Of a stretch of 64,000 nucleotides of DNA, positions 21,787 through 30,312 are shown in pieces (the first letter of the stretch is position 1; each line of letters opens with the position of its first letter). The notes under the pieces were generated by a model that made no database searches, was not told where the DNA came from, and was given only the letters and a program-made list of their open reading frames with translations. The translations under genes and the position numbers were made by a program. Location of the stretch: assembly GCF_009932335.1 (NCBI RefSeq), contig NZ_BLJF01000001.1, positions 806,001 to 870,000 of the forward strand, in the 5' to 3' direction. Source of the stretch: Pseudomonas asiatica (lineage in GTDB: Bacteria; Pseudomonadota; Gammaproteobacteria; Pseudomonadales; Pseudomonadaceae).

Positions 21787-22322
21787 GGCAGCATGCGCAG
21801 CAGCGTGTTGTCGCGCTGCACATAGTGGTGATAGAGCCCGGCCAGCGCGTGCAGGCCGATCAGCCAGTAGCCCCAGCTGCCGATGCGTTCATGCCAGCCT
21901 TTGATGAACTTGGCCTGATCCGGGTTCGGGCCGATCAGGTGCGGCAGCTCCAGGCCGAAGAACGGCACTGGTTTGTCGGCGGCGCTGAGGATCAGCCAGC
22001 CGGCCAGCGGCAGGATGATCATCAGCAGGTACAACGCCAGGTGCATCAGGTGCGCGAGGCCGGTCTGCCAGGCCGCAGGCTTGGGCACGATGGGTGGGGT
22101 CGGGCGGCTCAGGCGGATGGCCAGGCGCAACCAGACCAGCACGAACACGCTGAGCCCGAGCATGAAGTGCAGGTCCTTCATCAGGTTGCGTTCGACGCTG
22201 TCCTTGGGGAACAGGCCACGCAGTTCGATTAGGGCGTAGACAGCGGCCAGCAGCACCAGCATCAGCCAGTGCAGGGCAATGGACAGGCGCGCGTAATGGG
22301 TCGCGGGGGTGGATGAAACCAT
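21777..22322 (-). CDS. Cytochrome b561 family protein
   Basis: A 181-aa four-helix integral membrane haem protein. Histidines that could ligate haem lie in the four helices: HYARLSIALHWLM near the N-terminus, KDLHFMLGLSVFVL, ALYLLMIILPLAGW and SWGYWLIGLHALAGLYHHYV. Family members take electrons from quinol or superoxide. In P. putida and E. coli they are often annotated CybB, where the E. coli protein works as a superoxide:quinone oxidoreductase. The start is the ATG at 22322. It converges on the D-cysteine desulfhydrase-like gene with a 10-nt overlap, and a REP hairpin lies upstream. Confidence 0.88.
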   Translation of the reverse strand: MVSSTPATHYARLSIALHWLMLVLLAAVYALIELRGLFPKDSVERNLMKDLHFMLGLSVFVLVWLRLAIRLSRPTPPIVPKPAAWQTGLAHLMHLALYLLMIILPLAGWLILSAADKPVPFFGLELPHLIGPNPDQAKFIKGWHERIGSWGYWLIGLHALAGLYHHYVQRDNTLLRMLPYK

Positions 22323-22437
22323 GATCGGTCCTCGTCATCAGGTCGGAATGGCGCTCTTGCCGGCGCTCAGGAAGTACTGTAATGGCTGCGGGGGAACAAA
22401 TCTTTGCGCCAGGTCTGTGAAAATTGTGTTGTCTGCA

Positions 22438-22473
22438 CCGGCCTCTTCGCGGGCAAGCCCGCGAAAGGGCCGG
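22438..22473. repeat. Single REP hairpin
   Basis: CCGGCCTCTTCGCGGGCAAG with its imperfect complement directly following, between the DUF1853 stop and the cytochrome b561 start. It probably ends the DUF1853 transcript. Confidence 0.8.
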
Positions 22474-22484
22474 TACAGCTGGCA

Positions 22485-23417
22485 TCATGCCTCGGGTGTA
22501 GATGGCCAACTGTCAGCCACCAGAAACACCCGCTCGGCCTCCTGCCACGCCCCGTCAGCCTCTTGCTCCAACCTCACCAGCAACTGCGCCGGAGCCTGCC
22601 GTTCCAGCACATGCAGCCACGCCGCAAACTGCTCCACCGCCCAGCACTCATGCGCCTCGACCCGCGCCGGCGCCAGCCAGGCATGCCGTTGCAGCGGCTG
22701 CCATTGCTCACCTTCGCCCATGACCCAGTCCCGCCGCCGCAGCCAGCGCCCGCGCAAGTGCTGCGGGTTGGCGCCCTGTGGTGGCTGCGCATGCCCGGGC
22801 CACGGGTAGAACAGATAGCCACCCAGCCACACATGCGCCTGCACCTGCTCCACCCCCAGCCGGGCCAGCACCTCGCGGCTGTGCGCCCCCGCCGACATGG
22901 GCAACTGGTGCCGTGCCAGGTGCGCCAGTTTGCTTCCCAGTCGGTCATGGCAGCCTGGCCCTAGCCAGGTGTCGGGGTCGTGCCCGGGGTGTTCCGGACC
23001 CAGGTACAGCTTGATGGCCAGTTCCAGGTGGTGCACACCATCGCGGTCGCGCAGCACCACATCCAGCTCGCCCAGGGTGCGCCCGCCTTCGCGAATCGCC
23101 AGGTTGGCTGCCAGCAGTTCGATGCCCGGGGCCTGGCCCAGGGCGAATTGCCACAGCCGTTCGTAGTAGTGCCCCAGGCGCCGGCTGCCTAGCTGCGCCA
23201 GCCAGTCGCGCAGTGGGCGATCATCGTCATCCAGCGCCCGCAGCCAGTCTGCCAGGCGCTGTGGCTGGTCCGCCCACAGGCTACCCGCCAGCGGGTGGCG
23301 CTGGGGGCAGGGCGGGGCGCTGAGCAACGGGGGCGACAGCAGGGCCCAGGCCAGGTCGCGCACGTTGGGGCGGCGTAGCTGCCGGGGCAGGTCGTGGAGC
23401 AGGGCGAATGGCATCAT
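22485..23417 (-). CDS. DUF1853 family protein
   Basis: A 310-aa cytoplasmic protein. Features I associate with the DUF1853 family are the N-terminal LLHDLPRQLRRPNVRDLAWAL, the central GHYYERLWQFALGQ and the acidic/aromatic stretch ANLAIREGGRTLGELDVVLR. The E-x-D-hydrophobic pattern is reminiscent of PD-(D/E)XK nucleases (GELDVVL followed by HLELAIKLYLG), so a nuclease-like fold is possible. Function is unknown. It is divergent from nadK, 88 nt apart, a common arrangement in Pseudomonas. Either of two adjacent ATGs (23417 or 23414) could start it. Confidence 0.78.
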   Translation of the reverse strand: MMPFALLHDLPRQLRRPNVRDLAWALLSPPLLSAPPCPQRHPLAGSLWADQPQRLADWLRALDDDDRPLRDWLAQLGSRRLGHYYERLWQFALGQAPGIELLAANLAIREGGRTLGELDVVLRDRDGVHHLELAIKLYLGPEHPGHDPDTWLGPGCHDRLGSKLAHLARHQLPMSAGAHSREVLARLGVEQVQAHVWLGGYLFYPWPGHAQPPQGANPQHLRGRWLRRRDWVMGEGEQWQPLQRHAWLAPARVEAHECWAVEQFAAWLHVLERQAPAQLLVRLEQEADGAWQEAERVFLVADSWPSTPEA

Positions 23418-23505
23418 CCTGCGAGCATAGCCGGTTTGCCGCTACCCGGTGGTTTCGCCCATAATCGCGGCATAGTCACCCGCCGCAGAGCCTCGCAGGA
23501 GCCCC

Positions 23506-24396
23506 ATGGAGCAATTTCGCAATATCGGTATCATTGGCCGCCTTGGCAGCTCCCAGGTGCTCGACACCATTCGCCGACTGAAAAAATTTCTTATCGAGCG
23601 CCACCTGCACGTGATCCTCGAGGACACCATCGCCGAAGTGTTGCCTGGCCATGGCCTGCAAACCTCCACCCGCAAGCTGCTGGGTGAGGTCTGTGACCTG
23701 GTCATCGTGGTCGGCGGCGACGGCAGCCTGCTGGGCGCCGCCCGCGCCCTGGCCCGGCACAACATTCCGGTGCTGGGCATCAACCGTGGCAACCTGGGCT
23801 TCCTCACCGACATCCGCCCCGACGAGCTGGAAGAGAAGGTCGCCGAAGTGCTCGACGGCCACTACCTGGTGGAAAACCGCTTCCTGCTGCAGGCCGAGGT
23901 ACGCCGCCACAACGAAGCCATCGGCCAGGGTGATGCGCTGAACGATGTGGTGCTGCACCCGGGCAAGTCCACGCGCATGATCGAGTTCGAGATCTACATC
24001 GATGGCCAGTTCGTCTGCAGCCAGAAGGCCGACGGCCTGATCGTCGCCACCCCCACCGGCTCCACCGCCTACGCGCTGTCGGCCGGCGGCCCGATAATGC
24101 ACCCCAAGCTCGACGCCATCGTCATCGTGCCGATGTACCCGCACACCCTGTCAGGCCGGCCGATCGTGGTCGACGGCAACAGCGAACTGAAGATCGTGGT
24201 GTCCAAGGACCTGCAGATCTACCCGCAGGTATCCTGTGACGGCCAGAACCACTTCACCTGTGCCCCCGGCGACACCATCACGGTGAGCAAGAAACCGCAG
24301 AAGCTGCGCCTGATCCACCCGCTGGACCACAATTACTACGAGGTCTGCCGCACCAAGCTCGGCTGGGGCAGCCGGCTGGGAAGCAGGGACGACTGA
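23506..24396 (+). CDS. nadK: NAD kinase
   Basis: Phosphorylates NAD to NADP, the only route to NADP. The 296-aa protein has the signature GGDGSLLGAARALARHNIPV (residues about 71-90), the asparagine-containing GINRGNLGFLTDI and the second glycine-rich motif TPTGSTAYALSAGGP, all hallmarks of bacterial NadK. The start ATG is preceded by AGGAGCCCC. Its stop overlaps the next start (TGATG), so it is coupled to the phosphoesterase gene and then to the rhomboid gene, a three-gene unit. Confidence 0.96.
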   Translation: MEQFRNIGIIGRLGSSQVLDTIRRLKKFLIERHLHVILEDTIAEVLPGHGLQTSTRKLLGEVCDLVIVVGGDGSLLGAARALARHNIPVLGINRGNLGFLTDIRPDELEEKVAEVLDGHYLVENRFLLQAEVRRHNEAIGQGDALNDVVLHPGKSTRMIEFEIYIDGQFVCSQKADGLIVATPTGSTAYALSAGGPIMHPKLDAIVIVPMYPHTLSGRPIVVDGNSELKIVVSKDLQIYPQVSCDGQNHFTCAPGDTITVSKKPQKLRLIHPLDHNYYEVCRTKLGWGSRLGSRDD

Positions 24397-25367
24397 TGCT
24401 CGATCCGGCGCGTAGTTTCGACATCATCGGTGACGTGCACGGTTGTGCGCTGACCCTTGAACGCCTGCTCGACGCCCTCGGTTACAAGCGTGTGGCAGGC
24501 GTGTGGCGCCACCCGCGGCGCCAGGCGCTGTTCCTTGGCGACATCGTCGACCGCGGGCCACGCATCCGCGAGGCGCTGCACATCGTCCACGACATGGTCG
24601 AGGCCGGCCAGGCGTTCTGCATCATGGGCAACCACGAGTACAACGCCCTGGGCTGGGTCACCCCGGCACTGCCTGGCAGCGGCAAGGCCTTTGTGCGCGA
24701 GCATACGCCACGCCACGCCCGGCTGATCGACGAAACCCTGACCCAGTTCGCCCACCACCCCGCTGACTGGCACGACTTCGTCAACTGGTTCTACGAATTG
24801 CCGCTGTTCGTCGACGCCGGGCGTTTCCGCCTGGTGCATGCCTGCTGGGACCCGCGGCTGATCGAGCCGCTGCGCCAGCAGTACCCCGACGGGCGTATCG
24901 ACGAGCATTTCATCCAGGCCTCGGCGGTGAACGGCAGCTTTGCCGCCACCGTGTGCAACCGCCTGCTGCGCGGTACCGACATGCGCCTGCCGGACGGCCT
25001 GACCCTCACCGGTGGCGACGGCCTGACCCGTGCCTTCTTCCGTACCAAGTTCTGGGAAGAAGACCCGCAAACCTACGGTGACATCGTGTTCCAGCCAGAC
25101 GCCCTGCCCGCGGAAGTGGCCAGCACCCCGCTCAGTCACAGCCAGAAGAACGCCTTGCTGCGCTATGCCGAAGACGAGCCCATGCTGTTCGTCGGCCATT
25201 ACTGGCGCAGCGGCCGCCCGGCGCCGATCCGCGCCAACCTGGCCTGCCTGGACTACAGCGCCGTGCTCTACGGCAAGCTGGCAGCCTACCGGCTGGATGA
25301 TGAAACCCGCATCGACCCGCACAAGTTCGTCTGGGTCGACGTCGACCGCCCACAGGCCAACCAATGA
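24396..25367 (+). CDS. Calcineurin-like metallophosphoesterase
   Basis: A 323-aa Ser/Thr-phosphatase-type metallophosphoesterase. The metal-binding motifs appear in order: DVHGC (about residue 9), GDIVDRGP (about 48), GNHEYN (about 79), and later histidines in LVHACWD and FVGHYW. This is the PPP-family pattern seen in bacterial symmetrical Ap4A hydrolases and PrpE-like enzymes. Ap4A or protein phosphatase activity cannot be separated from sequence. It begins in the nadK stop codon and overlaps the rhomboid gene by 4 nt, so the three are translated together. Confidence 0.85.
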   Translation: MLDPARSFDIIGDVHGCALTLERLLDALGYKRVAGVWRHPRRQALFLGDIVDRGPRIREALHIVHDMVEAGQAFCIMGNHEYNALGWVTPALPGSGKAFVREHTPRHARLIDETLTQFAHHPADWHDFVNWFYELPLFVDAGRFRLVHACWDPRLIEPLRQQYPDGRIDEHFIQASAVNGSFAATVCNRLLRGTDMRLPDGLTLTGGDGLTRAFFRTKFWEEDPQTYGDIVFQPDALPAEVASTPLSHSQKNALLRYAEDEPMLFVGHYWRSGRPAPIRANLACLDYSAVLYGKLAAYRLDDETRIDPHKFVWVDVDRPQANQ

Positions 25368-26251
25368 ACATTATCGAAGTGATGCGCCTGCCGCTGTCGG
25401 TCGACCTCAGCGGCTTCGTTCACCTGCTGCAGCGCCTGCAGGTGCCGCACCGGGTCAGCGAGGAGGGCGATGCCCAGGTGCTGTGGGCCCCCGACACCCT
25501 GGCAGCGGACGTCCGCGAACTCTACCAGCGCTACCCCGACGGCAACGCCGACCTCGAACTTGCACAGGACCCTGTGGGAGCGGGTTTACCCGCGAATAGC
25601 CCCACACAACCCTCCCTGGCAGAACAGGCCAAAGCCTGCAAAGTCACCACTATCACCCTGCTGCTGTGCTTCATCGTCGCCGGCCTCACCGGCCTTGGCG
25701 ACAATTTCACCACCATCAGCTGGTTCACCTTCCTCGATTTCCGCGTCCAGGGCGACTACCTGTACTTCAACCCGCTGGCGCAAAGCCTGGACCAAGGCCA
25801 GTGGTGGCGCCTGGTATCGCCCATGCTGCTGCATTTCGGCGTGCTGCACCTGGCCATGAACAGCCTGTGGTACTGGGAGCTGGGCAAACGCATCGAACTG
25901 CGCCAGGGCCCGTGGGCGCTGCTGGGCCTGACCCTGCTGTTCAGCCTGGTGTCCAACCTGGCCCAGCATTACAGCAGCGGGCCGAGCCTGTTCGGCGGCC
26001 TGTCCGGCGTGCTGTACGGCCTGCTCGGGCACATCTGGCTGTACCAGTGGCTGGCACCCGACCGTTACTTCAACCTGCCCAAGGGCGTGCTGGTGATGAT
26101 GCTGATCTGGCTGGTGGTGTGCCTGAGCGGCGTGATCGACACCCTGGGCCTTGGCCAGATCGCCAACGCCGCCCACGTCGGCGGGCTGCTCATCGGATGC
26201 CTGACCGGGCTCTTGGGTGGGGCGCTTGCCCGGCGTAAACTGTCGGCTTGA
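25364..26251 (+). CDS. Rhomboid family intramembrane serine protease with a REP-encoded linker
   Basis: A 295-aa GlpG-type rhomboid. Residues ~1-66 form a soluble N-terminal domain (MRLPLSVDLSGFVHLLQRLQ). Six hydrophobic segments run from about 96 to 290. The catalytic Ser lies in the GxSG motif GGLSGVLYG and the catalytic His in ANAAHVGGLLIG; HFGVLHLAMNSLWYWELG is the loop-1/TM2 HxxxN signature. Residues about 69-79 (DPVGAGLPANS) are the translation of an inserted REP element, lying exactly in the linker between domain and membrane core. It overlaps the phosphoesterase gene by 4 nt. The substrate is unknown. Confidence 0.9.
   Translation: MNIIEVMRLPLSVDLSGFVHLLQRLQVPHRVSEEGDAQVLWAPDTLAADVRELYQRYPDGNADLELAQDPVGAGLPANSPTQPSLAEQAKACKVTTITLLLCFIVAGLTGLGDNFTTISWFTFLDFRVQGDYLYFNPLAQSLDQGQWWRLVSPMLLHFGVLHLAMNSLWYWELGKRIELRQGPWALLGLTLLFSLVSNLAQHYSSGPSLFGGLSGVLYGLLGHIWLYQWLAPDRYFNLPKGVLVMMLIWLVVCLSGVIDTLGLGQIANAAHVGGLLIGCLTGLLGGALARRKLSA
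25570..25596. repeat. REP element inside the rhomboid coding sequence
   Basis: 27 nt identical to the right REP at 2500-2526, here read in frame within the rhomboid gene. It is the only REP in this window found inside an intact ORF. Confidence 0.9.
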
Positions 26252-26264
26252 ATCAGGAGACACT

Positions 26265-26525
26265 ATGTCCACTTTCGCGCAAATGATCGAAAACATCACC
26301 CCGGAAATCTACGAGAGCCTGAAACTGGCCGTGGAAATCGGCAAATGGTCGGATGGCCGCAAGCTCACTGCCGAGCAGAAAGAGCTGTCGCTGCAGGCGG
26401 TAATCGCCTGGGAGATGAAAAACCTGCCCGAAGACCAGCGTACCGGCTACATGGGCCCGCAGGAATGCGCCTCGAAGTCCGCGCCGATCGCCAACATTCT
26501 GTTCAAGTCGGACTCGGTACATTGA
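26265..26525 (+). CDS. YeaC-like DUF1315 family protein
   Basis: An 86-aa cytoplasmic protein, MSTFAQMIENITPEIYESLK onward, ending KSAPIANILFKSD. The sequence matches my memory of the DUF1315/YeaC family: short, helical, with the motif GKWSDGRKLTAEQ and a conserved Trp-Glu-Met stretch. Function is unknown. A good ribosome site (AGGAGA) lies 7 nt before the ATG. It is 13 nt after the rhomboid gene, and its stop overlaps the next gene's start. The frame is open 16 codons further upstream, inside the rhomboid gene, which is rejected. Confidence 0.85.
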   Translation: MSTFAQMIENITPEIYESLKLAVEIGKWSDGRKLTAEQKELSLQAVIAWEMKNLPEDQRTGYMGPQECASKSAPIANILFKSDSVH

Positions 26526-27352
26526 TCGAACTCGCTCGTGGCTCGTTGAGCAAGATGGCGGTAAGCCTGCAGGCGCCAGTGGTGCAGTACAGCTTTCGCC
26601 TGGATGACACGCAGGTGCCGGTCAACCCGCTGATCGGCCAGCGCCTGCGCCTTGAGTACCTTGGCGCCATTCACTGCAGCCATTGTGGCAAGCGCACCAA
26701 GACCAGCTTCAGCCAGGGTTACTGCTACCCGTGCATGACCAAACTGGCCCAGTGCGACGTGTGCATCATGGCGCCGGAAAAGTGCCACTACGACGCCGGC
26801 ACCTGCCGCGAACCGTCGTGGGGCGAACAGTTCTGCATGACCGACCATGTGGTCTACCTGGCCAACTCGTCGGGGATCAAGGTCGGTATCACCCGCGCCA
26901 CCCAGCTGCCCACCCGCTGGCTCGACCAGGGCGCCAGCCAGGCCCTGCCGATCGTGCGCGTGGCCACCCGCCAGCAGTCCGGCCTGGTCGAAGACTTGCT
27001 GCGCAGCCAGGTGCCGGATCGCACCAACTGGCGCGCCCTGCTCAAGGGCGATGCCGAGGAGCTCGACCTGGTGGCCATTCGTGAACAGGTCTTCGACGCC
27101 TGTGCCGATGGCTTGCGCGAGCTGCAGGGGCGTTTCGGCCTGCAGGCGGTTCAGCCGCTGGCCGATGCCGAAGTGGTGCAGATGAAGTACCCGGTCGAGG
27201 CCTACCCATCGAAGATCGTCAGCTTCAACCTCGACAAGGACCCGGTAGTGGAAGGCACGCTGCTGGGCATCAAGGGCCAGTACCTGATCTTCGACACCGG
27301 TGTGATCAATATTCGCAAGTACACGGCCTACCAGTTGGCCGTACTCCAGTAA
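26522..27352 (+). CDS. DUF2797 family cysteine-rich protein
   Basis: A 276-aa protein with an N-terminal zinc-binding-like module: CSHCGK (about 54-58), GYCYPCM, CDVC, then CHYDAGTC, giving eight or more cysteines in pairs. The rest (EQFCMTDHVVYLANSSGIKV...) resembles the DUF2797 family; GIKVGITRATQLPTRW is similar to GIY-YIG/T5orf172-like strands, but I would not assign nuclease activity. The long frame extends upstream through the previous gene. The TTG at 26522 overlapping the YeaC stop gives coupled translation; the ATG at 26555 is the alternative start. Confidence 0.78.
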   Translation: MIELARGSLSKMAVSLQAPVVQYSFRLDDTQVPVNPLIGQRLRLEYLGAIHCSHCGKRTKTSFSQGYCYPCMTKLAQCDVCIMAPEKCHYDAGTCREPSWGEQFCMTDHVVYLANSSGIKVGITRATQLPTRWLDQGASQALPIVRVATRQQSGLVEDLLRSQVPDRTNWRALLKGDAEELDLVAIREQVFDACADGLRELQGRFGLQAVQPLADAEVVQMKYPVEAYPSKIVSFNLDKDPVVEGTLLGIKGQYLIFDTGVINIRKYTAYQLAVLQ

Positions 27353-27365
27353 AAAGGACCTGCAC

Positions 27366-30023
27366 ATGCGTACCGAACAACCGCAAGTGATCTACCTCAA
27401 GGATTACCAGGCGCCCGAGTACCTGATCGACGAGACGCACCTGACCTTCGAGCTGTTCGAGGACCATACCCTGGTTCACGCGCAACTGGTCATGCGCCGC
27501 AACCCGGCACGCGGTGCCGGCCTGCCGCCACTGGTACTCGATGGCCAGCAGCTTGAGCTGCTGCGCGCCTCGCTGGATGACCAGGAACTCCAGCCGGGCG
27601 ACTACCAGCTCGACGCCGACAGCCTGACCGTGCAGCCCAAGGCCGAGCGCTTCACCCTCGACACCAGCGTGAAGATCCACCCCGAGAGCAACACCGCGCT
27701 GGAAGGCTTGTACAAGTCGGGCAAGATGTTCTGCACCCAGTGCGAGGCCGAAGGCTTCCGCAAGATCACCTACTACCTCGATCGTCCGGATGTGATGAGC
27801 ACCTTCACCACCACGGTGATCGCCGAGCAGCATCGCTACCCGGTATTGCTGTCGAACGGCAACCCGATCGGCAGCGGGCCGGCAGACGATGGTCGCCACT
27901 GGGCGACCTGGGAAGACCCGTTCATGAAGCCGGCCTACCTGTTCGCCCTGGTGGCCGGTGACCTGTGGTGCGTCGAGGACAGCTTCACCCGCCAGTCCGG
28001 CCGTGACGTGACCCTGCGCATCTATGTCGAGCCCGAGAACATCGACAAGTGCGACCACGCCATGGTCAGCCTGAAGAAGTCCATGCGCTGGGACGAAGAA
28101 GTCTATGGCCGCGAGTACGACCTGGACATCTTCATGATCGTCGCGGTCAACGACTTCAACATGGGCGCCATGGAAAACAAGGGCCTGAACATCTTCAACT
28201 CCAGCTGTGTGCTGGCCCGTGCCGAAACCGCCACCGATGCCGCCCACCAGCGCGTCGAAGGCGTGGTTGCCCACGAGTATTTCCACAACTGGTCGGGCAA
28301 CCGCGTCACCTGCCGTGACTGGTTCCAGCTGTCGCTGAAGGAAGGCTTCACGGTGTTCCGCGATGCCGAGTTCAGCGCCGACATGAACTCGCGCACGGTC
28401 AAGCGCATCGAAGACGTGGCCTACCTGCGTACTCACCAGTTCGCCGAAGACGCTGGCCCCATGGCCCACCCGGTGCGCCCGGACAGCTTCATCGAGATCT
28501 CCAACTTCTACACCCTGACCGTGTACGAGAAGGGCGCCGAAGTGGTGCGCATGGTTCGTACCCTGCTGGGCGCCGACGGCTTCCGCAAGGGCAGCGACCT
28601 GTACTTCGAACGCCACGATGGCCAGGCGGTGACCACCGACGATTTCATCAAGGCCATGGAAGACGCCAACGGCGTCGACTTCACCCAGTTCAAGCGCTGG
28701 TACAACCAGGCCGGCACCCCGCGCCTGGAAGCCAGCGAGGCCTATGACGCGGCCGCGCAAACCTACAGCCTGACCTTCCGCCAAAGCTGCCCGCAGACCC
28801 CGGACAAGGCCGAAAAGCTGCCGTTTGTGATCCCGGTGGAGCTTGGCCTGCTGGATGCTGCAGGCAACGACCTGCCGCTGCAACTGGCCGGCGAAGATAC
28901 GGCGCAGGGCACCAGCCGCGTGCTGTCGGTGACCGAGGCCGAGCAGACCTTCACCTTCCAGGGTATCCAGGCCAAGCCGCTGCCGTCGCTGCTGCGTGGT
29001 TTCAGCGCACCGGTCAAGCTGAGCTTCCCCTACGACCGTGACCAGCTGATGTTCCTGATGCAGCACGACAGCGACGGCTTCAACCGCTGGGAGGCGGGGC
29101 AGCAGCTGTCGGTGCAGGTGCTGCAGGAGCTGATCGGTCAGCATCAGCGCGGCGAAACGCTCAAGCTCGACCAGCGTCTGATCACTGCCCTGGGCACTGT
29201 GCTCGGTAACGAGTCGCTGGACCCGGCCATGGTTGCCGAAATGCTCTCGCTGCCGGGTGAGGCCTACCTCACCGAGATCAGCCAGGTGGCCGACGTGGAC
29301 GCCATCCACGCCGCCCGCGAGTTCGCCCGCCAGCAGATCGCCGAGAAGCTGTTCGACGCCCTGTGGGCGCGCTACCAGGCCAACCGCGAAGTGTCGCGCA
29401 GCACCGCCTACGTGGCCTCGGCCGAGCATTTCGCTCGCCGCAGCCTGCAGAACATCGCGCTGTCGTACTTGATGCAGAGCGGCAAGCCGCAGGTGCTGCA
29501 GGCGACTTTGGAGCAGTTCGAGCACTGTGACAACATGACCGAGCGCCTTACCGCCCTGGCCGTGCTGGTCAACTCGCCGTTCGAGGCCGAGCGGGCCAAG
29601 GCGCTGGAAGCCTTTGCCGAGCACTTCAAGGACAACCCGCTGGTCATGGACCAGTGGTTCAGCGTGCAGGCGGCCAGTACGCTGCCGGGCGGGCTGGCGC
29701 GGGTCAAGGCGCTGATGCAGCACCCGGCGTTCACCCTGAAGAACCCGAACAAGGTACGTGCGTTGATCGGCGCCTTTGCCGGGCAGAACCTGGTCAACTT
29801 CCATGCGGCGGATGGCTCGGGCTACCGCTTCCTGGCGGACCTGGTGATCGAGCTGAATGCGCTGAACCCGCAGATCGCTTCGCGGCAACTGGCACCACTG
29901 ACCCGCTGGCGCAAGTATGACGCTGCGCGTCAGGCCCTGATGAAGGGCGAGCTGGAGCGGATTCTGGCTTCTGGTGAGCTGTCCAGTGATGTGTATGAAG
30001 TGGTGAGCAAGAGCCTGGCTTAA
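27366..30023 (+). CDS. pepN: Aminopeptidase N
   Basis: Cytoplasmic M1-family zinc aminopeptidase (885 aa) that removes N-terminal residues from peptides during protein turnover. The substrate-binding GAMEN motif occurs in NDFNMGAMENKGLNIF at about residues 258-273. The zinc site is VAHEYFHNW (HEYFH, about 300-304) with the downstream glutamate in LKEGFTVF. The C-terminal helical domain is full length. The size matches gamma-proteobacterial PepN (about 870-890). It begins 13 nt after the DUF2797 gene behind AAAAGGAC, so it may share that transcript. Confidence 0.96.
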   Translation: MRTEQPQVIYLKDYQAPEYLIDETHLTFELFEDHTLVHAQLVMRRNPARGAGLPPLVLDGQQLELLRASLDDQELQPGDYQLDADSLTVQPKAERFTLDTSVKIHPESNTALEGLYKSGKMFCTQCEAEGFRKITYYLDRPDVMSTFTTTVIAEQHRYPVLLSNGNPIGSGPADDGRHWATWEDPFMKPAYLFALVAGDLWCVEDSFTRQSGRDVTLRIYVEPENIDKCDHAMVSLKKSMRWDEEVYGREYDLDIFMIVAVNDFNMGAMENKGLNIFNSSCVLARAETATDAAHQRVEGVVAHEYFHNWSGNRVTCRDWFQLSLKEGFTVFRDAEFSADMNSRTVKRIEDVAYLRTHQFAEDAGPMAHPVRPDSFIEISNFYTLTVYEKGAEVVRMVRTLLGADGFRKGSDLYFERHDGQAVTTDDFIKAMEDANGVDFTQFKRWYNQAGTPRLEASEAYDAAAQTYSLTFRQSCPQTPDKAEKLPFVIPVELGLLDAAGNDLPLQLAGEDTAQGTSRVLSVTEAEQTFTFQGIQAKPLPSLLRGFSAPVKLSFPYDRDQLMFLMQHDSDGFNRWEAGQQLSVQVLQELIGQHQRGETLKLDQRLITALGTVLGNESLDPAMVAEMLSLPGEAYLTEISQVADVDAIHAAREFARQQIAEKLFDALWARYQANREVSRSTAYVASAEHFARRSLQNIALSYLMQSGKPQVLQATLEQFEHCDNMTERLTALAVLVNSPFEAERAKALEAFAEHFKDNPLVMDQWFSVQAASTLPGGLARVKALMQHPAFTLKNPNKVRALIGAFAGQNLVNFHAADGSGYRFLADLVIELNALNPQIASRQLAPLTRWRKYDAARQALMKGELERILASGELSSDVYEVVSKSLA

Positions 30024-30030
30024 GGGCGAA

Positions 30031-30150
30031 GGGGGCTGCTTTGCAGCCCATCGCCGGCAAGCCAGCTCCCACAGGTACTCCACTGCCGTCAAGGCATGTG
30101 CTGTCCCTGTGGGAGCTGGCTTGCCGACGATGGGCCGCACAGCGGCCCCC
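30031..30150. repeat. REP pair after pepN
   Basis: Inverted copies of the GGGAGCTGGCTTGCC class with GGGGGCTGC...GCGGCCCCC arms, starting 7 nt after the pepN stop. The following 160 nt lead to the YCF48 gene and should hold its promoter; no clear consensus was picked out. Confidence 0.9.
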
Positions 30151-30312
30151 GGCTTTTTACAGCCGACAACAAAACATAACACCCCGCCCGTTGTGTTCCC
30201 GCAAATATCCCCGCTACGATCCCCTCAAGCTATTGCGGGCCTCTAGATCAGGCTTTTCGCAGTACCTGCAGTGCATTGACCCACCAGACAAGAACACAAC
30301 AGGGGGACAGTC

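Noticed and set aside
24396..25367. Naming the phosphoesterase ApaH or PrpE
   Set aside because: Motifs are shared by both groups; no distinguishing residue could be read, so the call stays generic.
27306..30182. 958-codon minus-strand frame across pepN
   Set aside because: Antisense shadow; composition (His, Gln, Val, Arg rich) and lack of motifs, with pepN intact on the plus strand.
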